Below, in pieces: positions 1 to 8,227 of a DNA stretch of 64,000 bases. This stretch comes from Pelagerythrobacter aerophilus (GTDB lineage: Bacteria; Pseudomonadota; Alphaproteobacteria; Sphingomonadales; Sphingomonadaceae): assembly GCF_003581645.1 (NCBI RefSeq), contig NZ_QXFK01000014.1:62001-126000 (forward strand). Direction: 5' to 3'. Under the pieces are notes generated by a model that was given only the letters and a program-made list of their open reading frames with translations, was not told the DNA's origin and searched no databases. Position 1 is the first letter of the stretch. Each line of letters starts with the position of its first letter. A program made the translations under genes and the position numbers.

Positions 1-48
1 GGTCACGAACGTCGTCGCGAGCAGAGCGGCGGCGAATTTCAGTCGCAT
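1..48 (-). CDS. Exported protein, N-terminal fragment (runs off left edge)
   Basis: Only the first 16 codons are inside the window. They read MRLKFAAALLATTFVT on the minus strand: a basic start followed by a hydrophobic stretch, as in a Sec signal peptide. An AAGGAT-type ribosome binding site lies just upstream of the ATG. The gene follows the aldehyde dehydrogenase on the same strand after about 80 bases and could be in its operon. Its function cannot be read from this fragment. Confidence 0.5.
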   Translation of the reverse strand, partial: MRLKFAAALLATTFVT

Positions 49-127
49 GCTTGCATCCTTTCGTTTGTCGTGCCCTGCAGGCGGCGCCTGCGGCTCGGAA
101 GGGCGTCGGGGGGCGAGCGGCAGGGAG

Positions 128-1594
128 CTACCGTGCGGAGAGGCCGCCCATCGTGAAGTATTTGAGCTCGAGGAACTCATCCAAACCGTACTTCGAGCCT
201 TCGCGGCCGATGCCCGATTCCTTGACCCCGCCGAACGGTGCGGCTTCGCTCGAAATGATCCCTTCGTTGAGGCCGATCATCCCGTATTCGAGCTGCTCGG
301 CCACGCGCCACGCGCGCCCGAGATCGCGAGTCCAGAAGTAGGCGGCGAGGCCGTAGGGCGTATCATTTGCCCGTGCGATGACCTGTTCCTCCGTCTTGAA
401 CGGCATGATCGGTGCGATCGGGCCGAAGATCTCCGCACTTGCGATCTCCATCGAAGCATCGACGCCAGCAAGGATCGTCGGCGCGTAGAAATTGCCACCC
501 AGCGCATGTCCGCCGCCGCCGATCACACAATGCGCGCCTTTCGCCAGCGCATCGCGCACCAGCCCGTCCACCTTCTCTCTGGCGGCCGAATTGATCAGCG
601 GGCCGATCGCGTTTCCGCCCGCCATTCCATCGCCCACCGGCAGCGCTTCGACTGCAGCGGCGAAGCGAGCGGCGAACTCCTCGGCGATGCCGGCCTGAAC
701 GAACAGCCGATTGGCACAGACGCAGGTCTGCCCGGCGTTGCGGAACTTCGACTGGATCGCGCCTGCGACTGCCGCGTCGATGCCCGCATCGTCGAAGACG
801 ATGAACGGGGCGTTCCCGCCGAGTTCGAGCGAGAGCTTCTTCACCGTGTCCGCGCATTGCGCCATCAGCAGCTTGCCGACGCGCGTGGATCCCGTGAAGG
901 ATAGCTTCCGGACGTCCGGACTGTCCGTCAGCACCCGAGCGACGGGCTCCGCCCGGGCGGCGGTAACGACTTCCAGAACGCCCTCGGGAAAGCCGGCGTC
1001 CCGCGCGAGCGCTGCCAGGGCCAGGGCGCTCAAAGGGGTATCCTCGGCCGGCTTCAGAACGATGGTGCAGCCCGCGGCGAGGGCAGGCGCAACCTTCCGG
1101 GTCACCATGCCGACCGGAAAGTTCCACGGCGTAATGGCCCCGACGACGCCGATGGGCTGGCGCAGCACGAGCAGGCGGCGGCCCGGCGCATTTGAGGGGA
1201 TGATGTCGCCGTAGGCGCGCTTGCCTTCTTCGGCGAACCACTCGACGAAGCTCGCTCCATAGACGATCTCGCCCATCGCCTCTGCGATAGGCTTGCCCTG
1301 CTCGCGCGTCAGCAGCGTGGCGAGTGCCTCCTGATTGTCGAGGATCAGGTCGTGCCAGCGGCGCAGGATAGCGGCGCGCTCCTTGGCGGTCTTCGCTGCC
1401 CAGGCCGGAAGCGCCTCCTTGGCCCTGCTGACAGCCCGGGCGGCATCGTCGGCGTCCATGTCCGCCACATCCGCAATATGCGCACCGGTAGCCGGATTGC
1501 TGACCGGAAAACGCGCGGCGATACCGTCCCCCGGAGCAATCCGGGCGAGGAGATCCGTATCCTTTGCCCGGTCCATGTTCGTCATCACGTTCAT
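128..1594 (-). CDS. gabD: Succinate-semialdehyde dehydrogenase family aldehyde dehydrogenase
   Basis: This 488-residue NAD(P)-dependent aldehyde dehydrogenase most likely oxidises succinate semialdehyde to succinate, the last step of GABA and putrescine breakdown. Family signatures include the cofactor-binding TPWNFPVGM segment, the general base in LELGGNAP, the catalytic cysteine in GQTCVCANR, and a PFGGVKESGIGREG C-terminal motif typical of the GabD group. The ATG at 1594 was chosen over upstream starts because GGGGAGC lies at good spacing before it and it clears the stop of the aminotransferase by 14 bases. The two genes form an operon. Substrate is inferred from similarity and the neighbouring aminotransferase; a related semialdehyde is possible. 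Confidence 0.88.
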   Translation of the reverse strand: MNVMTNMDRAKDTDLLARIAPGDGIAARFPVSNPATGAHIADVADMDADDAARAVSRAKEALPAWAAKTAKERAAILRRWHDLILDNQEALATLLTREQGKPIAEAMGEIVYGASFVEWFAEEGKRAYGDIIPSNAPGRRLLVLRQPIGVVGAITPWNFPVGMVTRKVAPALAAGCTIVLKPAEDTPLSALALAALARDAGFPEGVLEVVTAARAEPVARVLTDSPDVRKLSFTGSTRVGKLLMAQCADTVKKLSLELGGNAPFIVFDDAGIDAAVAGAIQSKFRNAGQTCVCANRLFVQAGIAEEFAARFAAAVEALPVGDGMAGGNAIGPLINSAAREKVDGLVRDALAKGAHCVIGGGGHALGGNFYAPTILAGVDASMEIASAEIFGPIAPIMPFKTEEQVIARANDTPYGLAAYFWTRDLGRAWRVAEQLEYGMIGLNEGIISSEAAPFGGVKESGIGREGSKYGLDEFLELKYFTMGGLSAR

Positions 1595-1608
1595 CGGCCA
1601 GCTCCCCG

Positions 1609-2982
1609 CTACAAAAGTCCGTGGGCGGCGGCGGTCTTGTCGAGGCCGATCTTGGTCTTCTCGATCATCTCGTCGATCTCGGAGTGTCCGATCGTGAGCG
1701 GCGGGCAGGCGACCATCGTGTGGCCCACGGCGCGGAGGATGAGGTTCTCCCCGATGCAGTGCTCCCGGCATTCGATCGCCGGCTGCTCGGTGGGCGCGAA
1801 GAACTCGCGGCTGACCTTGTCGCGCACCAGTTGGAGGCCCGCGATCAGGCTGACGCCGCGCAGCTCTCCGACGATCGGGTGCGAATCCGCCAGTTGCTGC
1901 AACGAGTCCCGGAAGTAGGGCGCCGTCTCCTCGCGCACCTTCTCGATTAGACCTTCGCGCTCGATGATGTCGATATTGGCGAGTGCGACCGCGCAGGATA
2001 CCGGATGTCCTGAATACGTGTAGCCGTGCGATATGACGCCGCCGCCGTTGATGGCGTCGCTCACGCGCTTGTTCATGGCGACCGCGGCAATCGGAAGGTA
2101 TCCGGAGGAAAGACCCTTCGCCATCGGCATCAGGTCGGGCTCGATCCCGTACGTGTCCGATCCGAACCAGTTGCCCGTGCGGCCGAACCCGCAGATCACC
2201 TCGTCCGCCACCAGCAGGACGTCGTATTTTTTGCAGATGCGCTGGATCTCGGGCCAGTAGGTGGAGGGCGGATCGATGACGCCGCCTGCGCCCTGAACGG
2301 GCTCCCCGACGAAGGCCGCGACGTTCTCGGCGCCGAGTTCCAGAATCTTGGTCTCGAGTGCGCGCGCCGCTTCGAGCCCGAATTCGTCGGGCGTCTTGCC
2401 CTGACCGTGCCGGTACCAGTGCGGTTCGATGATGTGTTCGAAGCCGGGCAGGAGCGACTGGCCCATCGCATGCATCGGGGCCATGCCGCCGAGGCTCGTG
2501 GCGGCCAGCGTACTGCCGTGATAGCCGAGGGTGCGGCCGATGAAGACGTTCTTGCTCGGCTGGCCCTGGACTTCCCAGAAGTGACGCACGAGTCTGATGA
2601 TCGTGTCGTTCGCCTCAGAACCCGAGTTGGCGAAGAAGAAGTAGTCGAGCCCTGCCGGCGTCAGTTCCGAAAGGCGGCGGGCGAGCCGGATCTGGGTCGG
2701 CGTCGAGCTCGAGAAGAACGTGTTGTAGTAGGGCAGCGTCGCCATCTGTTTCGATGCAGCGTCGACCAGCTCCTGGCGGCCATAGCCGACATTCACGCAC
2801 CACAGGCCCGCCATCGTGTCGAGTATCTTGTTGCCGTCGCTGTCCCAGATGTAGCAGCCGTCGGCGTGGGTGAAGACGCGAACACCTTGTTCGCCAAGCA
2901 CTTTTGGATCGGTGAAGGGATGCAGATGGTGCTCACGGTCCAGCGCCTGCCATTCGGCGGTGGTGGTGGTAATCTGCTCCAT
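1609..2982 (-). CDS. Class III (omega) aminotransferase
   Basis: This 457-residue PLP-dependent class III aminotransferase has the length typical of omega-amino acid/polyamine:pyruvate transaminases. Visible signatures are NSGSEANDT near the phosphate-binding site, the LLVADEVICGFGRTG motif with the PLP-contacting aspartate, and the Schiff-base lysine in MAKGLSSGYLP. It would transfer an amino group from a terminal amine (putrescine, GABA, beta-alanine or similar) to pyruvate, giving an aldehyde for the dehydrogenase encoded 14 bases downstream. The start at 2982 is preceded by GGGAG at suitable spacing; an ATG at 3039 in frame lacks one. The exact amine cannot be read from the sequence. Confidence 0.88.
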   Translation of the reverse strand: MEQITTTTAEWQALDREHHLHPFTDPKVLGEQGVRVFTHADGCYIWDSDGNKILDTMAGLWCVNVGYGRQELVDAASKQMATLPYYNTFFSSSTPTQIRLARRLSELTPAGLDYFFFANSGSEANDTIIRLVRHFWEVQGQPSKNVFIGRTLGYHGSTLAATSLGGMAPMHAMGQSLLPGFEHIIEPHWYRHGQGKTPDEFGLEAARALETKILELGAENVAAFVGEPVQGAGGVIDPPSTYWPEIQRICKKYDVLLVADEVICGFGRTGNWFGSDTYGIEPDLMPMAKGLSSGYLPIAAVAMNKRVSDAINGGGVISHGYTYSGHPVSCAVALANIDIIEREGLIEKVREETAPYFRDSLQQLADSHPIVGELRGVSLIAGLQLVRDKVSREFFAPTEQPAIECREHCIGENLILRAVGHTMVACPPLTIGHSEIDEMIEKTKIGLDKTAAAHGLL

Positions 2983-3085
2983 CTCGAACTCCCATTCCTT
3001 CGGTTCCCGTTCGGGGTATGCCGCTCGGATGGGAGGCATCAGATGATTAAATCGCCAGTGCCGGTGCGCGGGGCGCACCGCTGGA

Positions 3086-3733
3086 TCAGTTCTCCTCGGC
3101 TGCCCGCTCGTTGTCCCGCATGAGGGCCGCAATCGCCTGATCGCCGAACCAGCCACGGGCTTCGAGGGCGTCGATTACCCTCATGCGGTCGCCGGCAGGG
3201 TGGGTCTGGCTCAGTTTGGTGACCCCTTCGATACGGTCGATTGCGATGCGGAACGACCGGATGTGGGGCAAGAGCGCATCGACGCGACCTTCGGGCGCTT
3301 GCGCCATCGTCCAAGGGGAACTGTGCCCCTGCTCGACCATCTCGGTCACGCGATCGAGCAACCGCAACTGGGTGTCGTCGTCATCGATCGGATCGAGAGT
3401 CCCCCGGACATGCGCGGTGACATAGTTCCATGTCGGCACTGTCGGGCGCTCGTGGTACCAACTCGCGGAGATATAGGCGTGCGGCCCGGCAAACACCGCC
3501 AGTGCGGTATCGCCGGCTTGCAGTGCCCGCGCGTGCGGATTGTTGCGGGCCATATGTCCGATCAGCCGCATTTCCCCGGGATCGTCGGTCTCGAAATAGA
3601 TCGGAACGGACGTCGCCCAAGGACCGGTTTCGCCAGTCGTGATCAGAAGCGCGAACGGATGCTCGCGCACGATCTGTCGCGGATCGTCCGCGGCATAGGC
3701 CTTGGGTGCGTAGAGGCGGCGTTCGTCGTTCAT
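3086..3733 (-). CDS. PaiB family FMN-binding protein
   Basis: This 215-residue protein belongs to the PaiB/FMN-binding split-barrel family (YAPKAYAADDP at the start, HMARNNPH and SWYHERPTVPTWNY in the middle). PaiB of Bacillus is described as a negative regulator linked to protease and sporulation genes and to the polyamine acetyltransferase PaiA, while relatives are FMN-binding proteins of unclear activity. Lying just upstream of an amine-degrading operon on the same strand, about 100 bases away, it may take part in polyamine metabolism. That is inference; no DNA-binding motif is obvious. Confidence 0.85.
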   Translation of the reverse strand: MNDERRLYAPKAYAADDPRQIVREHPFALLITTGETGPWATSVPIYFETDDPGEMRLIGHMARNNPHARALQAGDTALAVFAGPHAYISASWYHERPTVPTWNYVTAHVRGTLDPIDDDDTQLRLLDRVTEMVEQGHSSPWTMAQAPEGRVDALLPHIRSFRIAIDRIEGVTKLSQTHPAGDRMRVIDALEARGWFGDQAIAALMRDNERAAEEN

Positions 3734-3923
3734 AATTCAGGTCCCTCCCGATCAATTGCCTTCATCATGTCCACCGCGGCGGGCGCAGACAGATGCCGAA
3801 TGTGCGCGCACCGGTGCGGAAGGGGCACCGAGGATACGGCGCCGGTAGTGGTGACCCGGCCTCACCGGCCGAGGATGGCTTTCGCACCGGATCATCGGTG
3901 CGTCCTCCGATAGACATCACCGC

Positions 3924-5117
3924 ATGGATCATGAAGCCGGGGAGTGTGAAGCGTTGGGGGAAGTAATCACGAGTGCCGATGGAAGTGGGCAGCCCCTGGC
4001 TTCGATTGAGCAGGCTTATGCCGGCAAGCTGATGCCTGATGAGCAGGTGCACCTGTTCCGCAACACGCACCGCGTCTTTCCCTGCCGGCGCATTTCGCGC
4101 GGCGACGGTCCGGTCCGGGACTTGCCGCGGGAGGTCGATGTCGTCGAGGACTTTCCGGTAAGGGCCGGCGAGCAGGAGTTCGATCTCTACGACTACGTCT
4201 CGCGCAACCGGCTCGTCGGACTGCTCATGCTCAAGGACGGGAAGGTCGTTCACGAACGCTACGAACTCGGGATCGACGCCGGTACCCGGTGGATGTCGAT
4301 GTCGATGGCGAAATCCGTAAGCACGCTTCTGATCGGCATCGCCATCCGCGACGGATTCATCGGCAGTGTCGACGATCCTCTGACGGATTATCTGCCCGAG
4401 CTGCGGGGAAGCGGTTACGACGGCGTCTCGATCCGCCATCTGATGCAGATGACCTCGGGCGTCGAATGGGACGACACCCATACCGACCCCAACTCGCACC
4501 GGCGCCACATGCTGGCCCTGCAGGTCGGACAGCAGCCCGACGCCATTCTGAAATACATGGCGAGCCTCCCGCGCGTCGCGGAGCCCGGCACGCGCTGGAA
4601 CTACAGCACCGGTGAAACCCACGTCGTAGGGGCGCTGGTCAAGGCGGCGACGGGGCGCTGGCTGGCGGACTACCTTTCGGAAAAATTCTGGTCGCGGCTC
4701 GGCATGGATGCCGATGCCGAATGGTGGCTCGAAGCGCCCGACGGCCTCGAAGTCGCCGGCAGCGGCATCTGCGCCACGCTCCGCGACTATGCGCGGCTCG
4801 GCCTCTTCGCGATGAACGACGGCCGGATCGGGGACGAGCAGGTACTGCCCGCGGGCTGGATCGAGGAATCCACCGCACCGCGCGAAGCAGGCGGGGAGCC
4901 CCTGAACTACGGCTACATGTGGTGGCCGGTCCCCGATGCGAAAGGATCGTTCGCGGACGGCGCGTTCAGCGCTCGCGGAATCTTCGGACAGTATATCTAC
5001 GTCAATCCCGCCGAACGGGTGGTGCTGACGGTGCTCAGCTCGCGGTCCAAACCTAAGTTCGCCGAAGCCATACTGGACAACCACTTCTTCAATTCGGCTG
5101 TCGAGGCGCTGCGCTGA
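3924..5117 (+). CDS. Beta-lactamase-fold serine hydrolase
   Basis: This protein of about 397 residues has the class C beta-lactamase/esterase fold. The nucleophile motif is S127-M-A-K130 (SxxK) and the second motif is Y227-S-T. WDDTHTD and WNYSTGETHVVGALV are typical of the 6-aminohexanoate-dimer-hydrolase-like esterases. No convincing signal peptide is seen, so it is likely cytoplasmic. The start is uncertain: the ATG at 3924 has no clear ribosome binding site, and an in-frame ATG near residue 37 is an alternative. It converges on the LysR gene with only 4 bases between stops. The substrate is unknown. Confidence 0.8.
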   Translation: MDHEAGECEALGEVITSADGSGQPLASIEQAYAGKLMPDEQVHLFRNTHRVFPCRRISRGDGPVRDLPREVDVVEDFPVRAGEQEFDLYDYVSRNRLVGLLMLKDGKVVHERYELGIDAGTRWMSMSMAKSVSTLLIGIAIRDGFIGSVDDPLTDYLPELRGSGYDGVSIRHLMQMTSGVEWDDTHTDPNSHRRHMLALQVGQQPDAILKYMASLPRVAEPGTRWNYSTGETHVVGALVKAATGRWLADYLSEKFWSRLGMDADAEWWLEAPDGLEVAGSGICATLRDYARLGLFAMNDGRIGDEQVLPAGWIEESTAPREAGGEPLNYGYMWWPVPDAKGSFADGAFSARGIFGQYIYVNPAERVVLTVLSSRSKPKFAEAILDNHFFNSAVEALR

Positions 5118-5121
5118 CCGG

Positions 5122-6105
5122 TCAGGCGGCGGATTTCAACGCCGGGTAATCGGCTGCCAGGGCGGAGGTGACCCATTGCCTGAAGCGTCTGAGCAGTGGA
5201 TCGTTCCAGCGATCGCGGCGCGCGTAGAGCGTATAGCGACCGAGCCGTGGCGCGAACTGCAGATTGTCCTTGCCTATGTCGATCAGGGATCCTGATTGAA
5301 GATCGGCTCCGGCCGTCACTGGATTGGCTAGGGCGATGCCTCGCCCATGCCGCGCTGCGTCGAGCGTGAGATGTCCTTCCCACAGGCGCGCTCCGGTGAG
5401 GCCGGAGCTGTCCTCCACGCCGTAGGAAGCGAGCCACTTGGCCCAGGTCTGGAAGCTGTCTTCGTGAAGCAGCCGGTGCTGAAGAAGGTCTTCCGGCGTC
5501 TTCGGAGTCTGGGTGCTGCCAAGATAGCCGGGACTCGCCACCGCAATGATCGGCGCCTCCACCAGAATCTGGCGCCTGAGCAACGGCAGCAGTTCCGGTT
5601 CCGGTTCATAGGTCGCGTGGAAGCGGACGTCGATATCCGCCTCGTGCGCGGCGAAATCCGGGCTGTGGTCGGTCGGGCGGAGGACGATGTCGGCGGCGTC
5701 GTTGCGCCGCTCGAACTGTTCGAGGCGGCTCGACAGCCAGTGCAGTGCGAAGCCCGAGGTGCTCCAGATATGAAGCCGCCGGTGGTGGCCCTCGCTCATC
5801 AGATCAAGCGTGGCGTGCGCCAGCATATCCATCGCGGCCGACACCCGCCCGTGATAGTCGCGGCCCCGTTCGGTGAGCGCGATGCCGTATGGTGTGCGCT
5901 CTACCAGTTGCACGCCGGCCCAGGATTCGATCGCGCGGAGATGGCGGCTGATCACGGCGTGATCGCGGTCCAGCCATTGCGCCGCCCGTCTGACGCCGCC
6001 CAGCCGCGCAACGGCATCGAAGGCCCGCAGCGCCTCGAACGGGGGCAGAGCCTTCCGCGAAGGTGGGTTATCGGATCGTGGAGCCGGAGGCTGGTTGTCC
6101 GCCAT
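5122..6105 (-). CDS. LysR family transcriptional regulator (GcvA-like)
   Basis: This 327-residue LysR-type regulator has an N-terminal winged helix-turn-helix (about residues 20-80: LPPFEALRAFDAVARLGGVR, then AVISRHLRAIE) and a LysR substrate-binding domain over the rest. The wording around the HTH is typical of the GcvA/AmpR-like subgroup common in Sphingomonadales. It is transcribed away from the truncated porin remnant and toward the serine hydrolase. LysR proteins often regulate a divergent neighbour, and here that neighbour is the decayed porin, so its present target is unclear. Confidence 0.88.
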   Translation of the reverse strand: MADNQPPAPRSDNPPSRKALPPFEALRAFDAVARLGGVRRAAQWLDRDHAVISRHLRAIESWAGVQLVERTPYGIALTERGRDYHGRVSAAMDMLAHATLDLMSEGHHRRLHIWSTSGFALHWLSSRLEQFERRNDAADIVLRPTDHSPDFAAHEADIDVRFHATYEPEPELLPLLRRQILVEAPIIAVASPGYLGSTQTPKTPEDLLQHRLLHEDSFQTWAKWLASYGVEDSSGLTGARLWEGHLTLDAARHGRGIALANPVTAGADLQSGSLIDIGKDNLQFAPRLGRYTLYARRDRWNDPLLRRFRQWVTSALAADYPALKSAA

Positions 6106-6250
6106 TCAAATCCTTCGTGCGCTCGCGAGAATGAATTGCCTATCATTCGGTGCCGCGACGGACGGGTCAAGAGGGGCAACCCGAATGCGTGGCGGTGCTG
6201 CATCTGCACCACACCTCCCAGCCTTGGCATCTGGCGGCCTGCGCAGACCA

Positions 6251-6967
6251 ATGGTCCAGCACGGCATCGGCCCCGAACTGTCGCAGTCGGGAGCCAACGG
6301 TCCCTCCATCTTCCCGACCACGACCACCGCGGTCGTCTATGGCTTCGAAGCCGAACGTTGGGGCGCGAGGGTGGGCGCCTTCAATGCGGTCGCCGGCGAT
6401 CCGGCGAACCCGAAAAAGACGGTCTTGCCCTTCCCGGGTGAGGACGGATTGCTGCTGATTGCCGAGGTCGAACATCGGTCCGGAAGTGTGCGGACCTACG
6501 CCGGCCTCTGGGCATACAGCACGGCTTCGCCTGACCTCCTGCACCCGGCTGACGCGGCCGGCGATCGGTGGCGCAGTCGTGGGGCTTACGCTGCTATGGA
6601 AACGACGCTCGCAACGACGCACACCGGCGAAAAGCTCGAATCATGGGTTCGGGTTGGCGTTGCCAATGAGGATGTCCTCCCGGTCGCGACCTACTTGGGC
6701 GGCGGAGTTCGCTACGGCACCGAGGGCCGGGGCATCGGCTTCGCCATTGCCCATGCGCGCCTCGGCGATCCCGCGATCGAAGCCGCAGCGATCAGCGGCT
6801 ACGGGGCTCAGCGGGTGGAGACCAACTTCGAACTCAGCTACGCTCATGCGCTGACGCCGACAGTGACCATTCAGCCGGATATTCAGTACGTGCGCAATCC
6901 GGGTTGGGATCCGGCCCTCGACGACGCGCTGGTCATTGGTCTGCGGCTGAGCGCCGGCTTTCGCTGA
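6251..6967 (+). pseudogene. OprB family carbohydrate porin, 5'-truncated remnant
   Basis: The reading frame from about 6251 to 6967 matches the C-terminal part of OprB-type outer-membrane carbohydrate porins: GIGPELSQSGANGPSIFP, then AGLWAYS, GFAIAHARLGDP and the closing ETNFELSYAHALTPTVTIQPDIQYVRNPGWDP-type strands (read in pieces), ending in an aromatic-basic terminus. Roughly 240 residues remain where the family normally has over 400. No signal peptide, N-terminal strands or ribosome binding site are present, and the frame upstream (6095-6250) is unrelated sequence overlapping the LysR start. The 3' end overlaps the stop of the PepSY gene by about 35 bases. I call it a pseudogene. Confidence 0.72.
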
Positions 6968-8021
6968 CGCGGCGGGCACGCCTCTGCCAGCTCAATACGC
7001 CAAGGACGATCATCGTCACCAGCCAGCATCCGACCGCGAGATTGAGCAATCGGCCGGGGACGGCGCTGATCTGGCCCGTGTGAATCGGGTAGAGCCATTC
7101 GATCAGCCGGCGCGCGGGCTTGCTCGACCGCGCGTCATGGTCGCCGAGGATGCTGCCGTCGACGGAGGATACCCATACGGTCGTCGCCCCGAACTGCCGG
7201 GGGATCTCGCCATCCGCGCGCAGCCTGATCCGGTACCAGGGCGCGTCCTCCGCAGGCATCGACAGCGCCGTGAGTTCTCCTCCCGGATAGCGGGCGAGGG
7301 CGCGTGCCATCGCCTCGCCCGGAGCGACGGCGACTGGACCAGGCGGGGCCGCTATCGGATCGGCCAGGCCACCGTCCACAGCGCTTTCTATCGAGTCCAG
7401 AAAGGCGAGCTGGATACCCGCCGCGACCATGAGCGCCGCGGGCGCGCCCACCCACAAACCCAGCAACCGATGCCAGCCCGTGATACGGGCTGAGCGTGGT
7501 CCCCTAGGCCGAGTGGTCAGCGCGCGCCGGAAGTTTCTCGCAGGCCAGGCCGCGGTGAGACCCAGCACGATGTTGCTGAAGAGCAGCAGGCCGCTGATTC
7601 CGATCAGTACCGTGCCCGTGCTCCCGAGCAGGAGCGACTTGTGGAATAGCGTCAGCGTCTCGAACACGGCGCCGTCGGAAAATTTCTCGCGATCCGGCCT
7701 GTCGCGGAGCACCTCGCCGCCGCCATCTACGCGAATGGTCCGATCGCCGTCGGGGGCGGAGACGTAGATGTCGTATTGGCCCGGGATGCCTCCGGTCGCC
7801 CACATGCCGCTGACGTCCAGTCCGCCGCGCTCAACCGTCTCGATCCTCTCGCCCAGCGCTTCGACGCTGGTTCCGGTGGCGACGCCGCTCAGCCACCAAT
7901 CGTCCAGCTCCGCCCGAAACGAAATCGCAATGCCACTGAGAGCCTGAAGCAGCCAGAAGACGGCGGCCGCGAGGCTCAGGTACTTGTGCACGCGCCGGGC
8001 GCTTGTGCGGACTGCCGCCAT
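6933..8021 (-). CDS. PepSY-associated transmembrane protein
   Basis: This 362-residue inner-membrane protein has the PepSY_TM layout: a first membrane helix near residues 15-35 (YLSLAAAVFWLLQALSGIAIS), a periplasmic PepSY domain, two central helices (about 130-160 and 190-210, with the GWHRLLGLWVG motif) and a last helix near 325-345. Such proteins are often found with siderophore receptors and are thought to act as membrane reductases or iron-linked factors; neither role is shown here. GGAGGGG lies upstream of the start. The gene converges on the porin remnant and overlaps its end. Confidence 0.85.
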   Translation of the reverse strand: MAAVRTSARRVHKYLSLAAAVFWLLQALSGIAISFRAELDDWWLSGVATGTSVEALGERIETVERGGLDVSGMWATGGIPGQYDIYVSAPDGDRTIRVDGGGEVLRDRPDREKFSDGAVFETLTLFHKSLLLGSTGTVLIGISGLLLFSNIVLGLTAAWPARNFRRALTTRPRGPRSARITGWHRLLGLWVGAPAALMVAAGIQLAFLDSIESAVDGGLADPIAAPPGPVAVAPGEAMARALARYPGGELTALSMPAEDAPWYRIRLRADGEIPRQFGATTVWVSSVDGSILGDHDARSSKPARRLIEWLYPIHTGQISAVPGRLLNLAVGCWLVTMIVLGVLSWQRRARRVSESRRSAADQ

Positions 8022-8227
8022 TGTGCTTCATCCCCTCCTCGGTTCGGACGGGGACAAAGTGAGCTTCGGCCAGCCTCGCGCCAGATGCGAATGAGGGTGG
8101 CGGTGGTGACTTCGCCGCAACAGGGGATGCTTCGAACGCGCCTGTCTGTGCCGAAGCGCCTGTGTTGCATTTCCCTGTGCGGCCGCTGATCGAAAAGGGC
8201 AAAGGGGTGCTTGTGGGGAGGGGAAGA

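Noticed and set aside
3806-3905. GC-rich small inverted repeats (GCACCG...CGGTGC) before the serine hydrolase
   Set aside because: Arms of only 6 bases in very GC-rich sequence are expected by chance.
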